Shown: positions 38,136 to 51,888, numbered from the stretch's first letter. The stretch is DNA of 64,000 nt from Theocolax elegans (GCA_026168455.1 CM047428.1:85392594-85456593), one strand, 5' to 3'. Program-made: numbers and translations. Notes: generated by a model from the sequence alone, not told the origin.

Positions 38136-40545
38136 GAAAAAAAAAATTATTTTCGCGTGAAGAAGAAAAGTATAATATAGTAGTAAAAGTATAGTATAAG
38201 TATGTAATAAATGTGGAAACTAATATATTATATTAATAATATTCATAATACATAATAATTAGTCTAACGTTTAGAACGTGACTCGTTCGACTTCCGCGCT
38301 GTAATTCGAACACCCGTGCTCTAATTAAGTGAAGAGTGTATATTGAAAAAAATTAGTTGTCGTTCTAAACGAAATTGTAGTTAAATATTGTTTAAAAAGA
38401 AAATAACGGACGTGGTTGCTCTAATGTGATTATTTTACTTCGAAGCAAATTATCCGATAATCACAATAAAACAATCAGATTTTATTGTTAACGTATATTT
38501 AAGAATAATTTCGCTGAGAAATAAAGAATTATAAAAAAGTGATATTTAGAAACAAACTCGTCGAAATGACTTGTGATACCAAAGAATTAGATATTACTTA
38601 ATTGCCGTAAGGAATCATTAACGCTATTGAACGCTACACCACATTATTGTTGACTTTCTACCAATATCTACAACTAATCTACAACTACACATATCTACAA
38701 CTACAACTTCTGATGCTTATACATATATTATTTTTAATGTCCACATAACAATATTTTCAAAATTGAAATAAAAGTAAAACAAAAAAATAAGTTTATATAT
38801 TTGTAGTTATATATAATCAAAATAATCACTTAAATTGACGAATTTCTTTCAAATTTTAGTCGATTCCAATAAGTATAAGATTGAATGTTTTCCGTATTGT
38901 ATTATTCAAATAATTAATTTAGGCATATTTTTAAATGTTAACCAATTAGATTCTACAATACAATTTTATATTTATTCCACATATATGTATAATTCGATTC
39001 GATCAGAATAGTTGTTTATAGAAGAAAACGAGACATTATTTTTTTTTCACGAAATCAAATAAAAAACTATGAGAATATTGCATATTGTCAACATATGTAT
39101 ACAATTGCTCAAATAATAACTACAACTGAAAAACGTATTTTTAAACAAAGTCTATATATACCTTAGACCTAGCCTGTCGGAGAAATAGATGGATAGATAT
39201 AGAGAGAGAGAAAGTAATCTAACGTCAAATCGATGGGATTGGAGAACAAGATCGCATCAGGCGACAATGCGGAACGAGAACGTACCTATAGGTATATATA
39301 TAGGTCCTCGGCGTATGGTTTAACCCTCGTGAGTTCCTGCTAATGCCCAAATAGAAAATAACATTTTTTTCGTCGCCGAGTTAATATAATGAGCTGCCCG
39401 TAACAATCTTCCGCCATAAGTCTCGGTAAACTATAGACAGCGCGTGTGTCAACCGTTATTCGGTACGGTATACGCCAAGATTCATAATTAACTATACCAA
39501 TTATACACTCTCGCAATTACAGCGAAGAATCTACAAAAATAAAAGGTAAATTACCTAAGTGCCTATAAAAAAAACGAACGGTCAAGAGAAATTAGAGGAG
39601 TATCGAGTGACGATGCGTGTATGCAATACGGGTGTATTCGTGTAATATATACCTATATACTATATCCACATCGCTTCCAATCGAGCCGATAATTCGAAGG
39701 GCTATCGGCAGTCTATTGGTTTGATCCTCTGTTGCCAGGGTAGCAGGAAGGGACCGAAGCTCCTACGGACGAAAATTCGTGCGTATAGTTGGGCGGTGGC
39801 GCATCACTCCACCCCCCCTCTCACTTTCCGAAGGATCTCACGGTCTGTGCATAGGCCCGTCCCTTCGGCGAAATTGCCGTAATTACTATACCTCCATTCT
39901 TCCGTTTACGAAGGATTTCACGATTGTTATCCTCTATCTTTCTTTCTTTCTTCAATACGCTTATTCGCCGGTTACAGGAGATATTTTATCCTTACAGAAC
40001 TATACTGGATATGACCGTGTACGAACTCTCTAAGAGTTATAAAGTAACGTCTAAATTATTAATTTAAAAAATAACCAAAAATATCAATTAATGTACATTT
40101 TTATATATGTATATTACATGCATGTGTCATCGATACACCAATACGGTGGCATGCAATAATAAATATTAAATTACAATACATTAAATAATTATGGTAACTA
40201 TCATCGCGACGAAATGTAATGGTTTATTACCTAACGTCGTCAAAAAATATTGCATCGATTGACATAAAATTTGACATAACTTTTCAGTGCAGAAATTTTT
40301 TAAGGTATCCTTGTTGTATTGATCTGAAACTTTATATATTGATTTATTATTTTATTACCTAGGGGTTCTGCATTTGGGATTTATACACAAAATTGCATAT
40401 TTATTAAAATAAATCTAAAACTTATCGTTTTTTTTACTCGGTCGGTAACCTACCGGGTAAACTACCTTAAGGGGAGTCCGGACAGATTACAGATTTCTGT
40501 AATTGATTTATATGTAGCTTTTGATTTTCATTCTTTCTAAAGTTT
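38136..40545. other. Intergenic DNA, nothing coding seen
   Basis: A+T-rich with a less A+T-rich patch at 39230-40030 holding two copies of the TATAGGTATA motif. CTTAAGGGGAGTCCGGACAG at 40469-40488 followed by ATTACAGATTTCT resembles, in the opposite orientation, the sequences at 34011 and 34330. Confidence 0.5.
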
Positions 40546-40549
40546 TTAA

Positions 40550-40933
40550 GGGGGTTCCATACTCAATTTTTGATGATTAATTAATAAAATAGTAAAACAG
40601 TATGTGAAAAAATAAGAGAAGAGGCGCCTTCGTTTATTGACAATCTAACTGTGTGCTAAATTTTAGATTAAAATATTATTGCGTTTTCGAGAAAAGTCTT
40701 ACCAAAAATATCAAATCTTTTCACCTCGTTGAGGTTAGGTTTACATTTTTGGTAAGACTTTTCTCAAAAACGCAATATAATTTTAATCTGAAATTCAGCA
40801 CACAGTTAGATTATCAATAAACGAAGGCGCCTCTTCTCTTATTTTTTTACATACTGTTTTATTTACAAATTTATTACTAATAATCACGATTGCCGGTAAG
40901 GTAGGGAGGATAAATATTAACTATGGCACCCCG
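40550..40933. mobile_element. piggyBac-like MITE flanked by TTAA
   Basis: TTAA stands immediately outside both ends (40546-40549 and 40934-40937). The inverted ends are GGGGGTTCCATACTC and, complemented, CGGGGTGCCATAGTT. The inner arms pair closely around 40727: AAACAGTATGTGAAAAAATA and AAGAGAAGAGGCGCCTTCGT both recur inverted. TTAA duplication with a G/C-run end is the mark of piggyBac-type elements. It has no transposase frame. Confidence 0.72.
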
Positions 40934-41258
40934 TTAAGCATACGTACATTTGTTGTACATCACAGAATGTGCCTTTTAACTCATACAATTATGTACAATT
41001 GAACAAATATGCAAATTGAATGATAAATTTGAAAAATTAGTCAATGTCGGTAAGGATGTATTTTAAATGAAGGTGCGACATCCTTTAAGGGGATGTCCTT
41101 CATAATCCTTCATAAAATGTATTTAATCGCAATTTTAAGAACGTACGTACATTCTACGTAATGTATAAATTGTTGGTATTTTGTTAAAATTTGGAAATTT
41201 TACATATCCATCAAAAAAAAACAAAAAATTGTATTTTGAATAATAGGGCACCCGGCCC

Positions 41259-41630
41259 TAAAGGAGTCCTATACTTTCAATTTTTGTTGAATTATTTAAT
41301 AAAAAATAAAAGAGAATGATTAAAAATAAGAAAAGAAGTTCGGTTTCGTTTATTCATAATTTATCTATGTGCTGAATTTCATACTAAAGTCTTACAAAAA
41401 AGGTAAATATTTGCACTAGTTGAGGTAACGTTCATTTATTTTTTTATAAGACTTTCTTCCCCAAATCGCAATATTTTAATCTGAATTTTAACAGATTATA
41501 GAACATCAATAAACGAAGCCGCCTCTTCCCCTTCTTTTATTTTTGCATATACTGTTTTATTTACAGATTTATTGCCAATTTATTATCGTGCAGTCTCGGC
41601 AAAGTAGAGAGGATAAATATTGTCTAATCT
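41259..41630. mobile_element. Degraded second copy of the TTAA-type MITE
   Basis: It shares with 40550-40933 the order TCCATACT-like end, AAGAAAAGAAG..GTTTCGTTTATT, TGTGCTGAATTT, TAAGACTTT, AAACGAAG.CGCCTCTTC and ACTGTTTTATTTAC..ATTTATT, in the same orientation about 700 bp downstream. The TTAA edges are not preserved. Confidence 0.6.
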
Positions 41631-42266
41631 GATTAGAAAGCCAGTTTAAGCCAGTAGGTTATTGCATAACATGTCTTTCTATAAAGCTGGAAATAAGTTA
41701 TTTTATTTAAAATAATTAACGATTATACGTCACCACTTTCAACACATATTATTGAATTATGGCAAGGACCTCCGTGTAATCTAGGAATAGGTTTCTAAAA
41801 GATATAGATTTGTATAAACATGACACTATTTTTCTTGATAAGTAACAAGTAGGACGGTAATAATTCGTCAACGGAGTGACTGAATTTTGTAGATGATTGA
41901 AGGATGTTCAAGAGATTGTTCTCAGAACACATTTTATCGACGTATCATTTAAAAAGTCCACTTTATTTTCCGTTACAAAGGGAATGAAACCACATTTTAT
42001 TACTTGTGTAATCATAGGTTTACTTTAGATTAAATATATATAATTATTTTATTTTATTTTCTTGGGATAATTATAACAAATAAAAATCTTTCTATATGGA
42101 AATTAAAAAAAAGATTTTCTTTTTTCAGTTTTGTATTATAGGAAAAAACTCCATACAGCTCTTTGGGGTTGCATTTTTTTAAAAATCTCATGAAAAATTC
42201 TGAAAGTTCAGTTAGTTTTACGTCTTATTAGGAAATTCTTTTATTAAAATTTTAATTTTTTTTTTA

Positions 42267-42442
42267 GACCTGCGATGCCTCGGTCGGTTAGGGCGTTGGG
42301 CTCGTAATCTGAAAGTTCCAGGTTCGATTCCCGGCCCCGATCAATTAATACAAGCACCAATGGGGAATGTATTTTCAACTCGTGCTTTCTTAACAAAGAG
42401 ATCTTTGACATCAAAGAGCAACGCTAAAATAATAATAAAAAA
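42267..42442 (+). mobile_element. tRNA-headed SINE
   Basis: An A-box-like TGCCTCGGTCGG (42276) and a perfect B box GGTTCGATTCC (42321) lie 45 bp apart around an anticodon-like loop CTCGTAA. The T arm (CCAGG/CCCGG) and D arm are nearly paired, but no acceptor stem forms with the bases upstream. A non-tRNA body and an A-rich tail (AATAATAATAAAAAA) follow. This is the layout of a tRNA-derived SINE. A truncated copy with the same 3' end lies at 17308-17400. Confidence 0.68.
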
Positions 42443-45400
42443 GGAATTTTTTACAACAAGTTTTTACAGAAAATACAACCGTTGAAAATCGCATAGAAAA
42501 AACGTCCAGTTGGGACTTGATGGGTTAACGAAACATAGGTAGTGCAATTTTTCGAACAAAATAAAACGTCGAAATATGGTAGTTAAATTACTTGTCACGA
42601 ATCAAAGGCGAGAAAAGACTCAATTAGTAGATGTTAATCGATACTTCACATCGAGAATCACAGGGGTAATACTTATAAAAATAAGCAACTATATCTTTTC
42701 AAAACTTGATTCGAATATTAGCAGGTGTTTGGTTATACGTTTATATATGATTCGTAATTAAAAATGAATATTGTGGTTTGTGTATCAACGTGTATAACTG
42801 ACTGAGATTAGACGCTCGATTTATTCAATGCGTAAAAAATAAATTGATTAATGGACCTCTTCATTGTTTGAAGAGCAAGTCTAGTTAATATCTTAATTTC
42901 GTAAAATTATTTTAAGTAAACGTGTTTAAAGTAAAATTCGCGTAGAAACTTATGGTAAAGTTGATACTCGTAACGTTGTGCAATTATCGTTATCGGTCCT
43001 AGATCACCGAGGAGAATATCTATACAATCTACTTTCGTTCGTGAATTATTTCGATTAGGAATGACATAAGTAAACAATCAACGACGAACACGAAGAGTAT
43101 GGATGGATCGAGCGGTCAGACAGCTAGAAGAGAGGTGGCTCGACTTTTCGTCGAGCATGATGAAGGGTATACTTTGTTAAGAATCTCTCGTGTTGGAGGT
43201 TGAAGATTGGAGAGAGAAGATCTATCCCTATCCGTTTGGTGTAGGGTGGAAATGGGAAGAGAAAGAGGGAGAGAGAGTGGGAGAGAGAGAGAGAGAGAGG
43301 GAGGTAGAGCGAAGGGCGCTTGTCGCCACTTCTTGTAGCCGCGTGGTCTCTTATTACGGTTGTTTACCAGTGTCTCGAGAACGGTGGCACCGTCCGTGGC
43401 GTTCAATCGTCCGTTACGTCCGTTACGTTCGTCCTCCCTTTACGTATCACTGATTCTCCGAGCTCCGCGTGTGCGTGTCGTGTTCGTGTTCGTGGCTTCG
43501 TGCTCGTGTTTTGTATGCGTGCGCGTGTGCGTACCCCCCGCCGAAGAAGTTCACTTTCTCTCTCTCTCTCTCTCTCTCCGCAACCTCGTCCCCCTGGTTC
43601 ACACCAAGGTTACTCCTCCCTTCGCTCCTGACGTCCTGATCCTCGCCGATCGAATCGATAAAACGGCCGATAGTCCTCGATAGTTTCTTCGTTTCTACGT
43701 ATATCTATACAACTTTCTCTGTCCTTTGTGCACGTACCCTTTCGGCTTTCCTTTCTTCCCCCGCGCGTGTCGTGCCGTGTCGCGTCGTGTGTGACGGGAC
43801 GGGGTGCACGGGGTCCTCGCCGCTCGCGGCGGCCCGTTGTAAGATACGCACCGCACGGTGAGGACGAGAGGGTTGACCTCTGTCCCGAGAGGGGTGTATG
43901 GTGGGAGGGAGGAGGGAGGAGAAGGGGGAGGGGGGGGAGCGGGAGAGCAGGGCAAAGCATTGTAACGAGGAGTAAAAAGTCGGCGGGCGAGGTAACGAGG
44001 ATTGTTATATTACATGCGCAGTGTAAACAACTCCGTTACATCGATGCAATAGGAGAATAAAAGAGCCGAGGAGGTGCCAGCGCGGGAAACTTTACGAACC
44101 AGAGTCGCATATTGCTAACGGAGGAGGTGGAATTTCTCTCGGATGTCTCTATATACGCCTATACTTTCCTCACCCCCCCCCCAATCTCTCACCGCCCCTC
44201 TCCTCCCCCCGCCGGTCGCTCCTCACTCGGACGGACGGCCGTTCGATGACTTTCTCCCGAGTCCCGAGTCCCGAGTTCCGAGAGTGATCGATTAATTCCC
44301 TCTCGTTCCCTATAGCCTGCGCCGCAGCTGTCTGGTGTATCTATGTCTTTCGATATGGTCACCCCAGGTGGCACGTGTGTGCGTCTGACGTTACGGGTTT
44401 GCTGTGTGCCTATTATCTCACGAGTTAACTGCAACGATCTCAGGAGAAACGAGCCAGATACGACTGCAGCGATTCATATCTCTCATAGGTTCGAAAATAG
44501 GAAAGCAGAACGACTAGAAGTTCGAGCTTATGCCTCTCCTCTTCCTCATCGTCCATCATATTTCCCACTGTCCTTGTTCACCTTGCTCGCCGACCATCTC
44601 GTATCCCCTCCTTCCCCCCTCTTACCGCACTTCCGGACGTTCGATGTACCAAGCATCCCGAATTTCGTTTCGGATCGTTTTTTTTGTTATTGTCATGGGG
44701 CTACAACAAATGCTGCAATCCCCATTCTTTTATACAACACTCGCACGTCTTTACCGTGGGATTGTACTTATTTTCTCTTAGTTAATCGAAATAAACGAAA
44801 TACGCGCGACGTTTTTACCCTTTTAATATACAAGTATACCTAAACGTAACGAACAATTATTTCGATTATTTATTTTCCCAGGAAGTCACATCACTATTAT
44901 TAATTTACTGAATATCGTTTTATTTTGTTGTAAACAAACACCTGTTGTATATACGTATACTTATACTTGAACAAAAATTTATACCAATTAAAAATTTTAA
45001 TTTTCATTAGCTATTGTGCGTTGACAAAAGGAAATAAAACGTTGCAACACCTTTTAAGTACTCGATATAACAAAATTCGGCCTTTATTTACCATCTATTA
45101 TTTAAAAAAAAGACTCACTGATGTAGACGCAAAAATTGAAGGTGGAATAAAATATATACAGAATTATATATATATATATATATATAGACATATATACTAC
45201 ACAGGCACGAGTAGTTCTCGAAACCACGCGAAATAATATTTGCTATCCTGATACTAAATATATATATTTATACATATATATATGTTATTCGCAGCACGAT
45301 CTCCACACACGTGTTTATATGTATATATATATATTAAACACGTAGATCTATGAATTTCTCCAGCTAGGCTATGTTTACCTAATATGTTTTGATATGTATA

Positions 45401-46253
45401 TATACATGTATCTAAAATACACAGTTAGTTTAGATAATCCGTTTTTCTTCCCTCTCGTGTCTTTCGGGTATATACATAGATAGATAGATGTATGTATATA
45501 TGTATACATAGTAGATACTTTTAACGAGAAGAGTCGTGCTCTCGTTTATGGTAAATTTTTCTTCTTCTCGTGTACAGTTTTTCGATATTTCCAAGGATTG
45601 TATCAGACGACTGCGGGTTTAGTTTCGTGTAGATGTATATATATGCGCGAAAACTCACCTACAGTACAACCTTTTTGATGACTGCTGAATTCCTGTTATT
45701 CGTGCGTGGATTGGTTCCTTTGTACATTTAAACCTACACGACATTCCTACTTTCTTATACGATCTTCCAAAACTAGATTTGAGTATATCGTTTGACTCAT
45801 CTCTACTTACATCTTTCTCTCTTCGATCGGTCTTTCGCTCGTTCGAACAATAATTTTTATTTATAGTCTTTATACCTACCTCTTTTTCTTTATATATATG
45901 TCAGGTTGTATACCTTCGAAATTACAGGTTGCACGTGTTGTTCGGTACGTCGACAATCAATTTTGGATCAACACGTGTTTCCGAATATGTGTGTGGAGAT
46001 ATAGTTATAAGTATAGCGAGTGTTGTCGTTTTGTTTTTGCGAAAATTCTCGTGCTTTCGTATCTATACACATGTACAACGTACGTCACTTGTGCGTTTAA
46101 GAATTTTAATAAAAGTTTGATGAAATTTCGAGGGAAAAAATTGACAGGTTTTACAATGATCTTCTATTTGTTTCAACAAAGGTTTGGTTGTTTCGCTTCC
46201 TTCGAGTCGAACGATGTAATTGACGGATTTAATAACGCGCGGTCGAATCATCC
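42443..46253. other. Intergenic DNA with GC-rich island at 43150-44340
   Basis: The island has (GA)n, (CT)n at 43556-43577 and long C/G runs, is CpG-rich, and gives overlapping ORFs on both strands that look like repeat translation. On the minus strand a good donor GTGAGT at about 45657 follows a possible 34-bp exon, but the acceptor is poor. TA-rich repeats lie at 45165-45186 and 45255-45340. No gene is called. Confidence 0.45.
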
Positions 46254-46266
46254 GAGAGGTACTTGT
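46254..46266. repeat. Target-site duplication of LINE, left
   Basis: GAGAGGTACTTGT, identical to 52268-52280. Confidence 0.9.
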
Positions 46267-46413
46267 CGTTGAAGGTATAAAAATGCAAATAATCTGGTAA
46301 GTTCAAAGTAAAGTATCAGTTTCTTTTATAAATATAAATTCTTGCCAAGAACATAACCTTAAATCTATAATATCGCATAGGCTGCCCGAAGGGCATGCCT
46401 TTCCATATTCATA
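46267..46413 (+). promoter_or_regulatory. 5' UTR and presumed internal promoter of the LINE
   Basis: Sequence between the target-site duplication and the first ATG. It starts CGTTGAAGGTATAAAAATGC and contains a small GC-rich palindrome GCCCGAAGGGC at 46383-46393. Elements of this kind normally carry an internal promoter in the 5' UTR; that role is inferred from position only. Confidence 0.5.
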
Positions 46414-48094
46414 ATGGAAGAAAAAAACAACTCCAATTCATCCTCCATTCAACAATTTGTCACTAATTTTACCCCTAATGAAAATTTAAATGAAGAAGAT
46501 TTCATATGGATATTAATCCTCCCCTACAAACACTTACCAATGCAAAAAATAACAAAAGAAATAATAATTCACCCGCAATTTCTCCTGAAAGTAAAAAATT
46601 TACATATATAAAACAACATATGAGTTTAATTACAGCTAAAATGACAGAGAACCCAAATCAAAACTACATTCCAATTACAAACACATCACAACCTAACCCT
46701 AAAAATCAAACCCCTACAGTCAACATACAAAGTAACACACAATACAAACAATTTAGACTACCAACATTAAAAGAATACCCATCCGATATTCCACCTCCAT
46801 ACAAAATATTCGTTCAACATACAAGAATAAATTCCAACCAACCCGAAAATCAGAATAATTATCAAAACATGGAAAACAATAAGAAAAACCTATACCCTAT
46901 TGATATAGCTAAGTTAATAATACCTAAATTCCCTTCAGAAATAGACGAAATTCAAAGCTCAGGTAAAAACAGGGTAGCAATCATAACCTATAACAGAAAG
47001 ATCGCCAATGAAATCCTTAAATCAGAACTATGGTTAAAAAAGAAATTAGACGCATTTATACCTCACTCATACATATATAAAAATATAGTAATCAAAAGAG
47101 TCCCAGTGGACTTAACCGAAACAGATATCTTAAATAACCTTACTTTATTCTCCCCAGTATCCAAACTAAAAATCCTTACTATTAGAAGATTCTACAGGAA
47201 AAACACTCTTCAAGCTAATATTAACAACCAAGAAAATATCCAAATACCAACCGAAACAATTAAAGTTACCTATCAAGGACAAGTACTACCTCAACATGCA
47301 TACTTAATGAGAGTAAAATATAGAGTAGAAGAATTTATCCCAAAAGTCAAATTCTGTACAAATTGCTTCCACTATGGACACACATCATCAATATGTAAAT
47401 CTAAAACTAAATGTATTAACTGTGGCAGTACAGAACATAAAGCTGATCTTTGCGAAATAAACACAATAGACATCAAATGCATAAATTGTGAAGGCAATCA
47501 CTTACCCACAAATCCATCTTGTAAAACTAGATTAACCGAACAAAAATCCTAGATATGTCTATCAAAAATAATAAATCAAAAATAGAAATAAAAAAAGAAC
47601 TAAATATGCATCTAACAAACAAAAAGAGATTCAAGTTCTCAGACTTTCCTGAGTTAGTAGACATCAGTCAAACAGATGTCCTAGAAGACAATTTTTTCAC
47701 ACAAACACAAACACAAACACAATCAAACAACCCGTCCCCTCGTAGAGAACTATTTTCTCAAGTCACAAAAAAACACTCATTCTCTTTAAATGCTGACTTA
47801 AACAAAAACCCTCAAACAAACAAAATAAAATCATTAAAAGAAGCACACAAAGACGTATTAATTCATAGCAATCAACTAAACATCAAACCCCTAAACATTT
47901 ATCCTTTAACTGACATAATTAATCAACATGCATATGATCCATATAATAATAATCAATTTGAATTTAACGAAGAAAACTTAAAATCCATGTCAACAGAAAA
48001 CATGATTAAAACACTTATTAATTCACAAAAAAAAAATAGCAGAATTAACCAAATTACTTTACCAAAATTCTTTGCAAGAAATAAAATAAAATAA
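46414..48094 (+). pseudogene. LINE ORF1 (Gag-like nucleic-acid-binding protein), frameshifted
   Basis: ORF1 protein binds the element RNA and accompanies it to the nucleus. Three reading segments follow one another: 46414 to about 46500 (MEEKNNSNSSSIQQFV...), about 46494-47552, and about 47543-48094. The middle part holds the conserved core (residues LYPIDIAKLIIPKF onward) and three knuckles: CTNCFHYGHTSSIC, CINCGSTEHKADLC (both CX2CX4HX4C) and CINCEGNHLPTNPSC (CX2CX3HX6C). The C-terminal part is polar, with a TQTQTQTQ stretch. Both breaks sit at short runs (TTT near 46500, AAAAA at 47542-47546) and look like loss of one base. No stop interrupts the segments otherwise. Confidence 0.85.
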
Positions 48095-48239
48095 CAAAAA
48101 TTCCACAGAATAATATACCCACAATAAACTTATACAAAAACTATTATACTTAATAAAAATAAAAATATCCACATAAATAAATTAAAAAAGAATAAAAAAA
48201 ATAAAAAAAAAAAATGAAACTACAATCAATAAAAATCTT

Positions 48240-48920
48240 ACAATATGGAATTGTCATAGCATTTATAATAAAATAGGAGATCTAAACAATATTATTAATA
48301 GTTATGATGTTATAATACTTACCGAGACCTGGTTAAATGACAAATACACAATCAATATCCCTCAATACCACATAATAAGAAAAGACAGGATTAACGGAAA
48401 CCATGGAGGTATTGCAATCTTAATAAAGAAAAATATATTATTTCAAGAAGAGAAAACAATCTATCACAAAGAAAACGCCATAGAAACTTTAGCCATAAAA
48501 ATACCCATAATAGTCAACAATCAAACTGATTATCTTATAATAATTTCTTTATACAGAGTCCCGAATAAGGAAACTACTGAACAAGAATGGGAAAAACTTT
48601 TTCAACAAATAACAAAATTCAAATACTGCTTCATAGGTGGTGATTTTAATGCCCACCATCCTGCATGGGGTTCTAATAAAATTTCAAAATCAGGTGATAC
48701 CCTAGTTAATACTTTATTTAAACATGACTTAATGATAATAAATGACGGCTCACACACCTTTTACCAACTTAATCAATGCAAAAATGCTATCATTTCATCT
48801 CCTCCCGATTTAACCATAATTTCCACAAATATAAATTTCTATTCATGGAAACTATACCAAGATAGATTAATGAGTGATCATTTCCCAATTGAATGCGATA
48901 TAAGCCTAAAAGCTCAAACA
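48240..48920 (+). pseudogene. ORF2 endonuclease domain (APE type)
   Basis: One uninterrupted frame. Conserved blocks in order: WNCHSI (metal-binding Asn), LTETWL (Glu), HGGIAILIK, LYRVPN, GGDFNAHHPAWG (Asp and Asn), SGDTLVN, PDLTI and SDHFPI (catalytic Asp-His). All expected catalytic residues are present. Confidence 0.9.
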
Positions 48921-49296
48921 ATACCTATTTTCTCCACACACAAAATAAATACAAAGCAAACAAATTGGAAAATATACAATGCTTTCTTAGATATTTTCTT
49001 TACTGATTATGAAGAACAAATCAAAACGTTGCCACACAATAAAACTTATACATTTTTAATTCAATCTATTATTATTGCATGCAAAACCCAACATGATCAT
49101 AAACAACGTGAAAAGGAACTATTAAATCATTTACACAACTCAACAACAAACATAAATACAACCAACAACTCCAATAACAATGTAAATAAAATAATTCTTA
49201 CAAACAAGAATAATTTAAAATCCCATACATCTCCTTGGTGGGATGAAGAATGTTCCACCTTGCAGCTGAAAGAAGAAAGTAGGCAAATCCTTACTA

Positions 49297-50600
49297 ATGA
49301 ATCCCCATATTGTAAATCTCCAACACTTAGTCAATATAGAAAATAATACTAAACAAAAGCTAAAGGAAATTAAAAACGCAAAATTTAAATCATTCGTAGA
49401 AAACAAATTATCAAAAGATACCCACATGACAGAAGTATGGGATACTATACACAAATTCAATAGAACTCCATCTAACTCTTTCTCGACCAATGACATTGAA
49501 CTAATAAACAATACTGAATCATTTATTAAAGAATATTGTCCTTCATCAGATTTGCCTACTCCCTTTGATAATATTATTTACACTCAAACACTCACCAGTA
49601 ATATAAACACAGATATTGACACATCCTTCTCCACGACAGAACTAAATTATGCTTTAAATTCCACAAACCTTAAATCTACCCCAGGGTTAGATAAAATTAG
49701 TAATCTAATGCTAAGACATACTCCAAAGAATTTCAGAGAGACTCTACTAAATACAATTAATTATTATTTTGTAAAAGGCAATTTTCCAAATGATTGGCAT
49801 GATTTTTTAATTATTCTACTCCCAAAAGGTTCAAAAAATAAATTTAGACCAATTGCCCTAGCTTCTTGCACCCTCAAAATAGTTGAAAGAATGATTAACA
49901 CTAGACTAGTACACCACATAGAAAAAAATAACCTAATACCTAACACCCAAAACGGTTTTCGTAAATCCAAATCTTGTACCACTGCACTTGGTCAATTAAT
50001 TACAAATATTCACTTAGCTTTCAATAATAATAAACATGTACCAGCCATCCTATTAGATATTAAATCCGCCTTTGACAATAGTCTGTCCTATAATCTTACA
50101 AAAAATTCTAATCAAAGTTAATATTTCACCCAAAACAAGAAAATTTATTTATAATTTAATGATAAATAGAAAACTATACTTTAAAACTGCAAACAAAATT
50201 AATGGACCCCACGTTAAACATATAGGAGTGCCTCAAGGTTGCGCATTAAGTCCCACTTTATACAACATATATGTCTCAGATCTCACCCAAATTATACCTA
50301 CATCAATAAAACTTCTACAATATGCAGATGACACCATAATCTGCTATGACACAGATGATATTCAAATGGGAATAGACTACCTAAAAGAATGCTTCAATAA
50401 TATAACCCATTGTTTAGATAATTTAAATTTATCTATTTCACCAGAAAAAACTAAATTCATAATTTTCAGTAAACTAAACCAATCTATATTAAGAAAATAC
50501 TCAATACAAATAAATAATATTACAATTACTCCTTCCAACTCAATAAAGTACCTAGGCATGATACTAGACCAATCGTTAACATGGATAGAACATTATAAAT
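49297..50600 (+). pseudogene. ORF2 reverse transcriptase domain, one internal frameshift
   Basis: RT blocks in order: TPGLDKISNLMLRH, LLPKGSKNKFRPIALAS, ERMI, TQNGFRKSKSCTTAL, AILLDIKSAFDN (first catalytic Asp), then in another frame GVPQGCALSPTLYNIYVSDL, QYADDTIICY (YADD at 50321-50332), SPEKTKFIIFSK and KYLGMILDQSLTW. The frame change lies at about 50078, where one extra base after GACAAT would explain it. Confidence 0.9.
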
Positions 50601-51172
50601 ATATAATAGGTAAATCTGTAAATGCTATAAATATTTTAAAAATTCTACGGAGAACTTGGTGGGGTGGTCACCCTCAAATATTATTAACTATATATAAAAC
50701 ATTAATAAGATCAAACATTGAATATAATTTATTCTTAACAAATAGCAATCAAAATCCTTTAACAGACAAAATTCAAATACTACAAAATCAAGCAATTAGA
50801 TTATCCCTGGGCTATCGACAATCAACTCCAATTAATGTATTACATGCTGAAGCACACATAACAAAAATACCTATTAGAATAAAACAACTATCGGATAAAA
50901 CAATATTAAAAAATTTAACAATTGAAATCTCTCCCTTCATATCAGCTGTTAATGAACTAAATATTAACTTAAATCTCAAAGACCCATACAAAATTAAAAA
51001 CTCCCTCCCCATAATTAAATCCCTTAACACTATAACAACTACAACATTCAACAAAATTCAAAAATTTCCTTTCCCATTACCTTGTAATTATGAATATCAT
51101 TATTTAATAAACAAACCCATTATAGATATAGAATCAGGATTGAAATTAAAAACTCAACACAACCATATAAAA

Positions 51173-51650
51173 AATTCAAAGAATTATTCATAAATGAATT
51201 AGAATTTACTACATCATTATTTACCGATGGATCAAAAATAAAAGGAAACAATCACACAGGCCTAGCCATATACATACCCACAATAAATGAAAAACACTGT
51301 TTTAAAATAGACAAACTAGCATCAATATTTACCGCTGAAGCTAATGCTATATTTTTAGCAATAATAATGATTAGCAACAAAAAAATTCCCAACTCAACAA
51401 TATTTACAGACTCTCTAAGCGTATTACAAGCTATAAAACACTATTTCCCAATGTGCAAAAAAGAAACTTCATACATAATACTTGATATCATCACTACACT
51501 AAATGTCTACTCTGAAAAAGAAAATATAAATATAAAACTTGTTTGGATCCCTTCACACCTAAATATTAAACCAAATGAAATAGTTGATAAACTAGCAAAA
51601 AATGCATCCACCATAGGCAAAACTCTAAACATATTATACCACTACTCAGA
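51173..51650 (+). pseudogene. ORF2 RNase H domain
   Basis: Type I RNase H with all four acidic positions: LFTDGSK (51217), TAEANAIFLA, IFTDSLSVLQA and IPSHLNIKPNEIVDKLAKNA. The frame is open from about 51173, although the first ATG in it is at 51367. This domain separates the element from Jockey-type LINEs. Confidence 0.88.
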
Positions 51651-51888
51651 TTTTTTAGAAGAAATTGAATCACACAACAACCACTTACACAATCACCAAT
51701 TAAAGCAAACAGGTATTTTCAAAGGTACCCATTACTTTGACAATTTTTTTAATGAAAACACGAAAAAACCTTGGTTTCATTCAACCTCTTATTCAAGATA
51801 TCATACTGTTACTGCCAATAGAATTAGAAGCAATCATTACTCTCTTGCTGAAAGCTTACATAGAAAAAACATGAAAAATTCTCCTCTT

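Noticed and set aside
42276..42347. Functional tRNA-Thr gene
   Set aside because: A and B boxes and T arm are present, but the acceptor stem does not pair, and the 3' body and A-rich tail fit a SINE.
45657..45690. 34-bp micro-exon on the minus strand with donor GTGAGT
   Set aside because: The donor is good, but the acceptor region has no pyrimidine tract and no partner exon was found.
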